Shown: positions 1 through 5,783 of the stretch, piece after piece
Position numbering within the stretch: position 1 is the first letter of the stretch
Layout of the letters: every line of letters begins with the position of its first letter
Source of the DNA: Acidobacteriota bacterium
GTDB taxonomy: Bacteria > Acidobacteriota > Terriglobia > UBA7540
Length of the DNA: 5,783 bases
Assembly (NCBI GenBank): GCA_021789565.1
Contig: JAJYJL010000616.1
Coordinates: 1 to 5,783 of the forward strand
Direction of reading: 5' to 3'
Made by a program: the position numbers and the translations under genes
The notes under the pieces: model-generated
What the model was told of the DNA's origin: nothing
Databases searched by the model: none
Seen by the model: only the letters and a program-made list of their open reading frames with translations

Positions 1-935
1 CGCAGGTCGGAAGGCTGCTTCTGAAACTGTGACAGGAAATCCGATCCAAGCGTGAAGACGGGTGCCACGGCCGTATTCATAGCGTAGTAATCGTCGCCGC
101 TTTTCTTGCCCAGCACAAGCGTCTGTGTGCCAGAGCTGCCGGTGAGATGGATGGTCATCGTAGGATTCGAAAACCCGTACTTGCTCAGGTCTTTCTTGGT
201 TTCCTCAACAATGCTCTTCATGGAAGCACTGTTCAGTTCGTCCACCAGACCTTCCGCCGTAAAGTGGTCTGCGCGAACGGGAGGAGGCAGGATGAGATCC
301 CAGATGCCGTCGGGGTTCTTTGCAAGTTGGAAATTGTTCTTTTTCGAGGAAACCTCTATGCGCCGGATGTTGTCCGACGTAAGGGTGGACACCTTCTTGT
401 CCCGGAAATCGAAAAGGTTCTTTTCAAGCGAGTCCTTCAGGTAGCTGGCCAGCGTGAAAACGCGTGGCTGGCCCACCACCTGCGCATAGATGCCGTTGTT
501 CGTGGGCGTCGAGCTTCCCAGGCGCAGCGTAAATTCCTGCGGTGTGGCGTTTGTCTTGACTTCAATAGTAGCGGCAGGCGGGTCCAGGCCAAATTCTTTA
601 GGGTCGCTGGCCTGATCGCTCACAACCTCCGCTGGTGTGGCACTGGTCAGGCTGGTGAGGAAGCCCGCAATAGTGGAAGAGTCTGTCGCCAGATTCTCCG
701 GCTCCGTGATCCGCCAGTCCTTCCCTGCAAGAGTACATGTGACAGGCTTGCCGCTGGCGGGGGTCACGGTAAATGCGACAATCTGGTCCTTCTTGGCGGG
801 GAATATTTTTGAAGATGATGCGCTCTTTGTCTCCAGGGCCGGGGCGCTTTTCTTTCGGCCATAGTAGGTAAAAATCCCCCACAGTCCTGCCAGTACAGCT
901 AGCGCAACCAGAGTTTGTAGGTATTTTTTGTTCAT
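1..935 (-). CDS. DUF4340 domain-containing protein, C-terminus beyond window
   Basis: Reading the minus strand from the ATG at 935 gives 311 codons with no stop before the left edge, so the gene is partial at its 3' end. The protein starts MNKKYLQTLV, has one N-terminal membrane segment (about residues 6-25) followed by basic residues (RKK), then a low-complexity linker and a long soluble part, probably extracytoplasmic. Two copies of the DUF4340 pattern are visible: W-x-I-x-x-P, a helix rich in L, a D-x-x-x-(F/Y)-G-(L/F) motif followed by a beta strand, an L-x-L-G strand, and a VFTL strand. The first copy spans about 72-175 and the second about 210-305. The ATG overlaps the stop of the upstream gldG-like gene (ATGA), implying translational coupling; I see no clear Shine-Dalgarno of its own. 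DUF4340 proteins commonly follow GldG in such operons; their biochemical role is not established. A partner of the exporter is inferred from context. No symbol is assigned. Confidence 0.9.
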   Translation of the reverse strand, partial: MNKKYLQTLVALAVLAGLWGIFTYYGRKKSAPALETKSASSSKIFPAKKDQIVAFTVTPASGKPVTCTLAGKDWRITEPENLATDSSTIAGFLTSLTSATPAEVVSDQASDPKEFGLDPPAATIEVKTNATPQEFTLRLGSSTPTNNGIYAQVVGQPRVFTLASYLKDSLEKNLFDFRDKKVSTLTSDNIRRIEVSSKKNNFQLAKNPDGIWDLILPPPVRADHFTAEGLVDELNSASMKSIVEETKKDLSKYGFSNPTMTIHLTGSSGTQTLVLGKKSGDDYYAMNTAVAPVFTLGSDFLSQFQKQPSDL

Positions 936-2311
936 CGCCGGCGACGCCACCACACTCCAGTCCCGATCAGGATAATGGCCAGCGGAAGGCCAAGCACTCC
1001 CAGGTAAAGCAACCGCCCCATCTGGCGCTGGTTCATATCCAGGGTCTGCTGCTGCTGGGTTTTGGGCCGGATGGAAATCAAGCTCTCTTCAGCCGTCAGC
1101 CAGTTGACCATGTTCATCACAAGGTCCTTGTTACCCTGGAACCCGAGATAGGCGTTTGCACCCAGCAAGGATGTCCCCGTAATGACCACGCGGCCTTGGC
1201 CCTGCTTGCTATCGGCACCGCTGAGGGTATCCGCCACGGCGACGGTCAGAGGACCTTTAATGTCCTTGCCCGGCCGGTAAGAAACCTCACGCACGCTGGG
1301 ATTGAACCCTTCGACCGCAAAACTATCGCCGGAGGTTTGGCACAGCATTTCAGGCGTCGCGCCGCCTTTGGCGTCCTTGCTGATATCAATCGAGCGGGAC
1401 ATCGGGAACAAGGTGGCGGTCCGCTGCAGCGGCTCGACGATGGGGTTGGAGCCGTATTTGATGATCAACGGCATGGTGGGGGACGTCCCAAAAAGCCGCG
1501 CCACCGGATTCAAGTCCACCACCAGATCATCCCGCACTGTTACTCCCCATCCGGCCAGCATCTGGTCCAGGTTCGGCAGTTTGACTCCCGCATCCAACAT
1601 CACGAGGGCCCGCCCGCCGCCCTGGAGATACTTGCTGATGGTATCAATTTCCGGAGGCAGGTAATCGTGCTGGGGTCCTGCAATCACCAGGACTTCGCAA
1701 TCCGGCGGGATCTGGTTCTTTTGAAGGAGCATCAGGGTCTTGATGTTATAGCTCTCATTGTTCAGCTCGGTCTTCAGGTTCTGGAAGCCGTCGCGCCCGG
1801 TGTCATCAATGCTGCGTTCACCATGGCCCTGCATAAAATAGATCGTCTTCTCACCCATCAGGACGCGGATCAATGCGTTCGTAACGCCTTCTTCATCCTT
1901 GCTCTGCGCCTGGAAGTGCCGGGTGCCTGAGACAACCTCGATGGTCCCATAGCTCTGAATGCCGTATTGTCTGGCGAGCGCGGGCTGGCGGTCAGGATCG
2001 ATGTACTGCACGGAAACACGGCGCGAAGCGCTCTCGTACTCACCCAGCAGGTCACGCCTTCGGCTGAAGGCGTCTTTGCGGTCAAAAGCATAAATGGTGA
2101 CGTTCTGCTTCAGACCTTGCAGGATTTTCTTGCTTTGCGGTGACAGGCTGTATTCCTGATTGGGAGTCAGGTCCCAGCGTTTATCGTGCTGGTTCACAAA
2201 CCAGTTGACCAGCACGATGATCGCGATGCCGATCAGGGTGTATAAAGCCAGGTTGGCGCCCTGCAGGAAACGCTGGCGGCCGCCTCCTTTCGGTCGATCA
2301 TTTTGCGCCAT
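932..2311 (-). CDS. gldG: GldG-like ABC transporter auxiliary protein
   Basis: This 459-residue protein has an N-terminal membrane helix (about 20-39) after a short basic cytoplasmic tail, a large central region (about 45-430), and a C-terminal helix (about 434-455) ending in WWRRRR. Both termini are therefore predicted cytoplasmic with the central domain outside. Recognisable family features are the W-D-L-T-x-N-x-x-(Y/F)-S-L-S segment after helix 1 (46-57), the IYFMQGHGE segment (157-165) and the downstream GGG-x-x-LVMLDAG segment (231-242). These are typical of the GldG / ABC-type auxiliary family (GATase-like fold, PF09822-type; assigned from memory of the motifs). The ATG at 2311 lies 2 nt after the permease stop and is preceded by a strong AAGGGGAGGG ribosome binding site at 2319-2328. 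Its TGA overlaps the next gene's ATG. It probably works with the ATPase and permease encoded upstream. Whether it takes part in motility, as in Flavobacterium, cannot be told here; the symbol marks family resemblance only. Confidence 0.87.
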   Translation of the reverse strand: MAQNDRPKGGGRQRFLQGANLALYTLIGIAIIVLVNWFVNQHDKRWDLTPNQEYSLSPQSKKILQGLKQNVTIYAFDRKDAFSRRRDLLGEYESASRRVSVQYIDPDRQPALARQYGIQSYGTIEVVSGTRHFQAQSKDEEGVTNALIRVLMGEKTIYFMQGHGERSIDDTGRDGFQNLKTELNNESYNIKTLMLLQKNQIPPDCEVLVIAGPQHDYLPPEIDTISKYLQGGGRALVMLDAGVKLPNLDQMLAGWGVTVRDDLVVDLNPVARLFGTSPTMPLIIKYGSNPIVEPLQRTATLFPMSRSIDISKDAKGGATPEMLCQTSGDSFAVEGFNPSVREVSYRPGKDIKGPLTVAVADTLSGADSKQGQGRVVITGTSLLGANAYLGFQGNKDLVMNMVNWLTAEESLISIRPKTQQQQTLDMNQRQMGRLLYLGVLGLPLAIILIGTGVWWRRRR

Positions 2312-2313
2312 CG

Positions 2314-3090
2314 TCAGACCCTCCCCTTCAGAGCTTCAACGGATCGCGCCGTCAGGAAAACTCCGAGCACAATCACAGATACGTAGTAAACCAGGTCCTT
2401 CAAGTCAACCACTCCCTTGGCGAACGCGTCAAAGTGCGTGGTCAGCGACATATAGGAAAACACCTGGCTGATGGTGCCGCTTGAATAAGACGTCACCCAG
2501 TTCAAAACATAAATCAGCAGAAACGCCGCAAAGGAAACGACTGCAGCGATAATCTGGTTCTTTGTAAAAGTTGAGATCCACATGCCCAAAGCCAGCAGCG
2601 AAGCGCCAAACAGGAAAAGCCCAACGGCCTGCGCAATTAAGGGCTTGGCAGAAGGATTGCCGTAAATAAACAAGGAGCTGATAAATCCAAAGGTGATCAC
2701 TATCATCATGCCGAACAGCATAAGGGCACCCAGAAATTTCCCCACGATGATCTGGAAGTCCGTGACCGGAGAAGTCAGAAGAAGTTCGATCGTTCCGGAA
2801 CGTTTTTCCTCAGCGTAAAGCCGCATGGTGATCAGCGGAATTACCAGCAGCAGAACAATCGAGAGCACACCTTCAAACAAGGGCCGGATGACGTAGTCAT
2901 TAATGGTCATGTTGGGCATGCCCATGCCGCCCATCGCCTGCATCCGAAAAGTCTGCACCACATAGGTCGCCGTAAAGCTGTAAAAGAAGAAACCGCAGAG
3001 CACAGCATAAACGGCCAGCACCAGATAGGCGATCGGCGAATGGAAATAGGCGCGAAGTTCCTTGCCCGCCACTGCCAGAATATTGCGCAT
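2314..3090 (-). CDS. ABC-2 type transporter permease, GldF/NosY-like
   Basis: The 258-residue protein has six predicted membrane segments at about 18-40, 70-90, 119-142, 152-174, 179-198 and 232-250. The start MRNILAVAGKELRAYFHSP matches the usual N-terminal amphipathic K-E-(L/F)-x-x-(Y/F)-F-x-S-P motif of ABC-2 permeases. The cytoplasmic loop after helix 2 carries EEKRSGTIELLLTSPVT (94-110), the hallmark segment thought to contact the ATPase. A region HFDAFAKGVVDLKDLVYY (219-236) before the last helix is typical of the GldF branch. The first loop (about 48-62) is rich in Met and Gly. Length is normal for a complete GldF-type permease. The ATG at 3090 has a good ribosome binding site, GAGGGGG, at 3099-3105. 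It lies 73 nt downstream of the ATPase gene and 2 nt upstream of gldG. It should form the transmembrane channel, probably as a dimer. The substrate is unknown; NosY-type copper-enzyme maturation permeases are the main alternative, but no nos genes are nearby. Confidence 0.9.
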   Translation of the reverse strand: MRNILAVAGKELRAYFHSPIAYLVLAVYAVLCGFFFYSFTATYVVQTFRMQAMGGMGMPNMTINDYVIRPLFEGVLSIVLLLVIPLITMRLYAEEKRSGTIELLLTSPVTDFQIIVGKFLGALMLFGMMIVITFGFISSLFIYGNPSAKPLIAQAVGLFLFGASLLALGMWISTFTKNQIIAAVVSFAAFLLIYVLNWVTSYSSGTISQVFSYMSLTTHFDAFAKGVVDLKDLVYYVSVIVLGVFLTARSVEALKGRV

Positions 3091-3163
3091 TTCAATTTCC
3101 CCCTCAGGGTTGATAACTTTTATGCAGCCACTGCCGGATCTTCGGCGAGTTCAAACCGCAACT

Positions 3164-4156
3164 TCAGTTTACCGCTTCCCCGCCGCCTGCCGGTGACTCC
3201 ACCGCGGCAGACGCTTCCTCGCTCAAGTCGCGAGTGGTCAGCTTCAGGAAAATGTCTTCCAGGCTCATTCCGCTGCTCTTCAGTTCGAACAGCCCCCATC
3301 CGGATTGCACGATGGCGCGGGCCAGTTCCGCCCGCACTTCCTGGTTCTTTTCCGTATGGACCTCCAGTGTGACACGAGCGCCTGAGGCCTCAACCGGCTC
3401 GACAAGATTCACGCCGGGTACCGTTTGCAGCTTGCTCATAATGTCCGGCGCCGGCCCTTCGACCGTCACGAGTACGGACCCATAACCTTGCAGACGGGCC
3501 GTCAGTTCGTCGGGAGCGCCCATCGCCACCACAGTCCCCTTGCTGATCACCACCACGCGCTGGCAGGTCTTTGAAACCTCCGGAAGGATGTGGGTGCTCA
3601 ATATGACCGTGTGCTGCCCGGCCAGTCCCTTGATCAGTTCGCGCGTTTCAATGATCTGCTTGGGGTCCAGGCCGGCCGTCGGCTCGTCAAGGACCAGAAC
3701 GTCTGGATTGTGAATCAGCGCCTGAGCCAGCCCTACGCGCTGGCGATAACCTTTGGAAAGCTTCCCGATCTGCCTGTGCTGCACGTCAGCGATGGCGCAT
3801 TTTTCACTGACCTCTTCGACCCGTTTCTTTAGTTCGCCGCGAGCCACACCCTTGATCCGGCCCACGAATGCGAGGTACTCATTCACCGTCATGTCGGTGT
3901 AAACGGGAGGATTTTCCGGGAGATAACCGATATGCCTTTTGGCCTCGAGCGGCGAGTCCGCCACGTCAATGCCTGCAACGCTCACGCGACCGGCGCTCGG
4001 CGAAAGAAAGCCGGTGATGATGCGCATCGTGGTGGTCTTGCCGGCCCCGTTCGGCCCCAGGAAGCCGAGGATCTCTCCTTTCTGAACCTGGAAGCTGACG
4101 TCAGAAACCGCCAGCGTCGGGCCATATCGTTTCGTCAGATTCTCAACTTCAATCAT
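3164..4156 (-). CDS. ABC transporter ATP-binding protein, GldA/DRA type
   Basis: A complete 330-residue ATPase subunit. Motifs seen: Walker A GPNGAGKTT (34-42); the Q-loop region IGYLPEN (76-82), where Glu81 sits at the usual Gln position, as is common in this subfamily; signature LSKGYRQR (133-140); Walker B VLVLDEPT (153-160) with catalytic Glu158; D-loop AGLD (161-164); and H-loop STH (187-189). The C-terminal part (about 220-310) is the extra domain of the ABC-2 exporter class, ending with the typical G-M-S-L-E-D-I-F-L-K-L-T segment (296-307), then an Ala/Gly/Glu-rich tail. The ATG at 4156 is supported by the canonical start MIEVENLTKRYG and a GAGGA ribosome binding site (4166-4170), about 9 nt upstream. 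A small CTCA/TGAG inverted repeat (4168-4180) overlaps that site. It is the first gene of the operon and should energise the downstream permease. It is cytoplasmic and membrane-associated. The direction is probably export or extracytoplasmic work, inferred from the family. Confidence 0.95.
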   Translation of the reverse strand: MIEVENLTKRYGPTLAVSDVSFQVQKGEILGFLGPNGAGKTTTMRIITGFLSPSAGRVSVAGIDVADSPLEAKRHIGYLPENPPVYTDMTVNEYLAFVGRIKGVARGELKKRVEEVSEKCAIADVQHRQIGKLSKGYRQRVGLAQALIHNPDVLVLDEPTAGLDPKQIIETRELIKGLAGQHTVILSTHILPEVSKTCQRVVVISKGTVVAMGAPDELTARLQGYGSVLVTVEGPAPDIMSKLQTVPGVNLVEPVEASGARVTLEVHTEKNQEVRAELARAIVQSGWGLFELKSSGMSLEDIFLKLTTRDLSEEASAAVESPAGGGEAVN

Positions 4157-4245
4157 ACGAATGCGTCCTCATTTCCTGAGTAATGTGCCCCTGCATTGAT
4201 CTTGAAATCTGCCGGCCACAGGCGAACCCGCGAACGCAGGCTTAA

Positions 4246-4272
4246 CTTATAAGGATTACCAAAAAATGACAA
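4246..4272 (-). promoter_or_regulatory. Candidate promoter for the exporter operon
   Basis: On the minus strand a TTGTCA hexamer (4267-4272) resembles a -35 box and TATAAG (4246-4251) resembles a -10 box. The spacer is 15 nt, shorter than the preferred 17, which lowers confidence. The implied leader before the ATPase start would be roughly 80 nt. This is pattern matching by eye to the housekeeping sigma-factor consensus. Confidence 0.27.
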
Positions 4273-4273
4273 A

Positions 4274-4284
4274 GGTTGCCAACC
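4274..4284. repeat. Short perfect inverted repeat, possible operator
   Basis: GGTTG, one central C, then CAACC: two perfect 5-bp arms. It lies between the candidate promoters of the two divergent genes, just upstream of a -10-like TAAAAT. Position and symmetry fit a binding site for a dimeric regulator, but no regulator gene is present in the window and the site is short enough to arise by chance. Confidence 0.3.
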
Positions 4285-4303
4285 ACTTTATTTTGTGTTT
4301 TCC

Positions 4304-4309
4304 TAAAAT
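4304..4309 (+). promoter_or_regulatory. Candidate -10 element for the dehydrogenase gene
   Basis: TAAAAT in an AT-rich context is a good -10 match about 64 nt before the dehydrogenase ATG. No good -35 lies at 16-18 nt; the nearest candidate, TTGCCA (4276-4281), is 22 nt away and lies inside the GGTTGCCAACC palindrome. A weak -35 could mean that an activator is needed, but that is inference. Confidence 0.22.
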
Positions 4310-4372
4310 CTTGTTTTTTGACGGTTTCTCATCATCGAAAAAGAGAACAATCAACCCATTCTGGAGGAGATC

Positions 4373-5128
4373 ATGGTTCTCAAAAACCAAGTCGCATTAA
4401 TCACAGGGGCCTCAAGCGGCATCGGCTATGCAACCGCCATCGCCCTGGCGCGAGAAGGCGCCCGCGTTGGAGTCAACTATCATAAGAACAAGGCCGGGGC
4501 TGAAAAGGCCGTGGAGGAAATCCGCAAAGCAGCCGGCGAGGCCGAAGCCATCCACGGCGACGTTACATCCGCGGCGGAAGTCCAGGCGATGGTGGACGCC
4601 GTGCGCAAACGATGGGGCCGCATCGACATCCTGGTTAACAACGCCGGCGACCTTCTGGCACGGCGCATGCTTTCCGACATGACGGAAGATTACTGGAACC
4701 AGATCATGGACTTGAACCTGAAAAGCGTATTCCTTTGCGTGAAAGCAGTGTGGGAAGAAATGGTGGCGCGCAAGAGCGGGAATATCATCAACATGACCTC
4801 CATTGCAGGGCGCAACGGCGGAGGGCCCGGCTCCGGAGTTTACGCCACAGCCAAGGGCGGCATGATCACTTACACCAAGAGCCTGGCCAAGGAACTGGCG
4901 CCCCACGGCATTCGAGTGAACGGCGTCGCACCCGGCGTCATCGCCACGCCCTACCATGAACGGTACAGCCCTCCCGAAATCTTCCAGAAGTTCATCGCCA
5001 GCATTCCGCTGGGACGCGCCGGCACGTCCGAGGAAATTGCCAGCGTGGTTGTCTTTCTGGCATCGCCCGCAGCCAGCTACATCGTGGGAGAAACCATTGA
5101 AGTGAACGGCGGCATGCTGATGGATTAG
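4373..5128 (+). CDS. SDR family oxidoreductase, FabG-like
   Basis: A complete 251-residue classical short-chain dehydrogenase/reductase, cytosolic, NAD(P)H-dependent. Visible motifs: cofactor-binding TGASSGIG (11-18); the adenine-site Asp63 in GDV; NNAG (89-92); Asn115 in DLNLKS; catalytic Ser143 in MTSIAG; and Tyr157/Lys161 in YATAK. Also present are R-V-N-G-V-A-P-G (181-188) and a C-terminal IVGETIEVNGGM segment typical of the family. The catalytic tetrad N-S-Y-K is complete, so an active enzyme is expected. The ARVGVNY stretch (30-36) after the glycine motif fits NADP(H) better than NAD(H), by analogy with FabG. The ATG is preceded by a strong GGAGGAGA ribosome binding site (4363-4370). 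The real substrate cannot be read from sequence: 3-oxoacyl-ACP, sugar, or another ketone/alcohol are all possible. With no fatty-acid genes beside it, I do not call it FabG. It is transcribed away from the exporter operon and converges with the glycosylase gene, 7 nt apart. Confidence 0.93.
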   Translation: MVLKNQVALITGASSGIGYATAIALAREGARVGVNYHKNKAGAEKAVEEIRKAAGEAEAIHGDVTSAAEVQAMVDAVRKRWGRIDILVNNAGDLLARRMLSDMTEDYWNQIMDLNLKSVFLCVKAVWEEMVARKSGNIINMTSIAGRNGGGPGSGVYATAKGGMITYTKSLAKELAPHGIRVNGVAPGVIATPYHERYSPPEIFQKFIASIPLGRAGTSEEIASVVVFLASPAASYIVGETIEVNGGMLMD

Positions 5129-5135
5129 CCGAACA

Positions 5136-5783
5136 CTACGGCGAGGTCCGGAGATACTTGTCGATTCCGGCCAGCACGGCGTGCATCATGGGGCGCGTCA
5201 GCTTGCCGGTTTGTGTATTTTGCTGGCTGGGATGATAGGAAGCGAACAGCCGCGGCAGTCCGCCCCCCATTGCATAACTGGCCCCGTGCGCAAAGGGCAT
5301 GTGCGAGCGCGGCGGCAATTCAACCTTCCCTCTGACCACATCGAGGTAGCCGTCAAAAGCAATCCGGCCCAGCGCCAGCACGGCGCGGATCCCACCCAGG
5401 AATTCGAGCTCCTTTTCAAAATAGGGCCGGCAATTTTTCAACTCCTGGGGCAGCGGTTTGTTAGCAGGTGGCGCGCACCGCAACACCGCCGTAATATAGC
5501 AGCGGTGGAGTCGCAGCCCATCTTCTCTATCATGTGAATCGGGCTGGCTGGCGAACCCAGCCTCATAAAGTGCTCGGTAAAGAAACTCTCCCGAGCGGTC
5601 GCCAGTAAACATCCGCCCGGTGCGATTGGCGCCGTGCGCTGCGGGTGCCAGCCCCACAATCAGCAGTTCCGCCCGGGGATCGCCGAAGCTTGGTACCGGC
5701 TTGCCCCAGTATTCCCAGTCGCGAAACATACGCCGTTTTTCCCGCGCCACCCTCTCGCGATATTCCACCAGCCGCCGGCAGCA
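5136..5783 (-). CDS. Uracil-DNA glycosylase, family 5 (UdgB-like), N-terminus beyond window
   Basis: DNA repair enzyme that removes uracil, and in family 5 other deaminated bases, from DNA. Counting from the GTG codon at 5768, motif A reads GLAPAAHGAN (39-48). The Ala/His environment without the usual catalytic Asp/Glu separates family 5 from family 4 (GEAPG-type). It is followed by R-T-G-R-M-F-T-G-D-R-S-G (49-60). Motif B is HPSQQN (179-184). Cys98 in LRCAPP and Cys113 in NCRPY match two of the four cysteines that hold the [4Fe-4S] cluster in families 4 and 5. The frame remains open from 5768 to the right edge and reads C-C-R-R-L before that codon, matching the usual C-x-R-L-V region that carries the N-terminal cluster cysteines. 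The gene therefore very likely starts outside the window, and the GTG is an internal valine. The TAG at 5138-5136 is 7 nt from the convergent dehydrogenase stop. Confidence 0.9.
   Translation of the reverse strand, partial: CCRRLVEYRERVAREKRRMFRDWEYWGKPVPSFGDPRAELLIVGLAPAAHGANRTGRMFTGDRSGEFLYRALYEAGFASQPDSHDREDGLRLHRCYITAVLRCAPPANKPLPQELKNCRPYFEKELEFLGGIRAVLALGRIAFDGYLDVVRGKVELPPRSHMPFAHGASYAMGGGLPRLFASYHPSQQNTQTGKLTRPMMHAVLAGIDKYLRTSP

Larger units (their letters stand above)
4157..4372. promoter_or_regulatory. Divergent intergenic regulatory region
   Basis: These 216 bases separate the start of the leftward exporter operon from the rightward dehydrogenase gene and contain no convincing gene. 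The stretch from about 4241 to 4350 is clearly richer in A and T than the flanking genes, as expected for promoters. It holds the palindrome CTTATAAG (4246-4253), the palindrome GGTTGCCAACC (4274-4284), a TAAAAT hexamer (4304-4309), and a GCGAAC direct repeat (4222-4227 and 4230-4235). Both flanking genes have good ribosome binding sites at the borders of the region. Its role as a bidirectional promoter region is inferred from gene orientation and composition. Confidence 0.7.

Noticed and set aside
76..83. Possible frameshift or degeneration in the DUF4340 gene, because no long open frame was evident there at first
   Set aside because: Manual reading shows one intact frame with conserved motifs up to the left edge. 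It looked absent only because the stop codon lies outside the window.
147..812. Long plus-strand open frame (221 codons) opposite the DUF4340 gene
   Set aside because: Its translation is Arg/Val-rich with no recognisable motif, while the minus strand encodes a clear two-module DUF4340 protein. It is an antisense shadow of GC-biased coding sequence.
598..882. Minus-strand 94-codon open frame inside the DUF4340 gene
   Set aside because: It is in a different frame from the true DUF4340 reading, which runs uninterrupted from 935 to 1 and starts with a proper membrane anchor.
1196..1930. Plus-strand 244-codon open frame opposite gldG
   Set aside because: No domain features; the opposite strand carries the GldG-like protein with conserved GHGE and two well-placed membrane helices.
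3164..4156. Defective ATPase because the Q-loop Gln is Glu
   Set aside because: Glu in the G-Y-L-P-E-N context is common in GldA-like and other ABC-2 exporter ATPases, and all other catalytic motifs are intact.
4412..4957. Minus-strand 181-codon open frame opposite the dehydrogenase
   Set aside because: The plus strand has a complete SDR active site and a strong ribosome binding site; the antisense translation is rich in His, Cys and Gly without family motifs.
5128..5142. Intrinsic terminator between the convergent genes
   Set aside because: Stem of only 4 bp, a 7-nt loop, and no run of T on either strand.
1..5783. tRNA, rRNA, CRISPR array, insertion sequence, phage or defence genes
   Set aside because: No cloverleaf, regularly spaced repeat, terminal inverted repeat, transposase or integrase motif was found by eye on either strand; the window is almost fully occupied by six ordinary genes.

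Overview
The window is ordinary bacterial chromosome. It is gene-dense, moderately GC-rich, and contains no RNA gene, mobile element, CRISPR array or long repeat that I can see. Long-branch cues are limited. A Gld-type ABC exporter cluster with GldG and DUF4340 partners, beside a family 5 (UdgB-type) uracil-DNA glycosylase, is a combination I associate with Acidobacteriota and similar soil or sediment lineages. This assignment is inference from gene content, not proof.

Positions 4156 down to 1 (minus strand) hold a four-gene operon, in transcription order: an ABC ATPase of the GldA/DRA type; an ABC-2 permease of the GldF/NosY type; a GldG-like membrane-anchored auxiliary protein; and a DUF4340 protein that runs off the left edge. 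The last three genes are very tightly packed: a 2-nt gap between permease and gldG, and an ATGA overlap between gldG and the DUF4340 gene. The predicted machine is an ATP-driven membrane complex: a cytoplasmic ATPase, a six-helix permease, and two proteins whose large domains are probably extracytoplasmic. The same ATPase/permease/GldG set was first described for Bacteroidetes gliding, but such clusters are widespread in non-gliding bacteria and the substrate is unknown.

Positions 4157-4372 are a divergent intergenic region with an AT-rich core, candidate promoters for both directions and a perfect short palindrome (GGTTG-C-CAACC).

Positions 4373-5128 (plus strand) encode a classical short-chain dehydrogenase/reductase resembling FabG, with an intact active site and a strong ribosome binding site. 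Seven bases beyond its stop, on the opposite strand, ends a uracil-DNA glycosylase gene (5136 to the right edge). Its N-terminus lies outside the window: the frame stays open to the edge and reads into a cysteine-containing motif expected just before the apparent GTG start.

I found no strong evidence of an undescribed system. The points most worth following are the two-copy internal architecture of the DUF4340 protein, the unknown role of the exporter operon, the palindrome in the divergent promoter region, and the corrected 5' end of the glycosylase gene.
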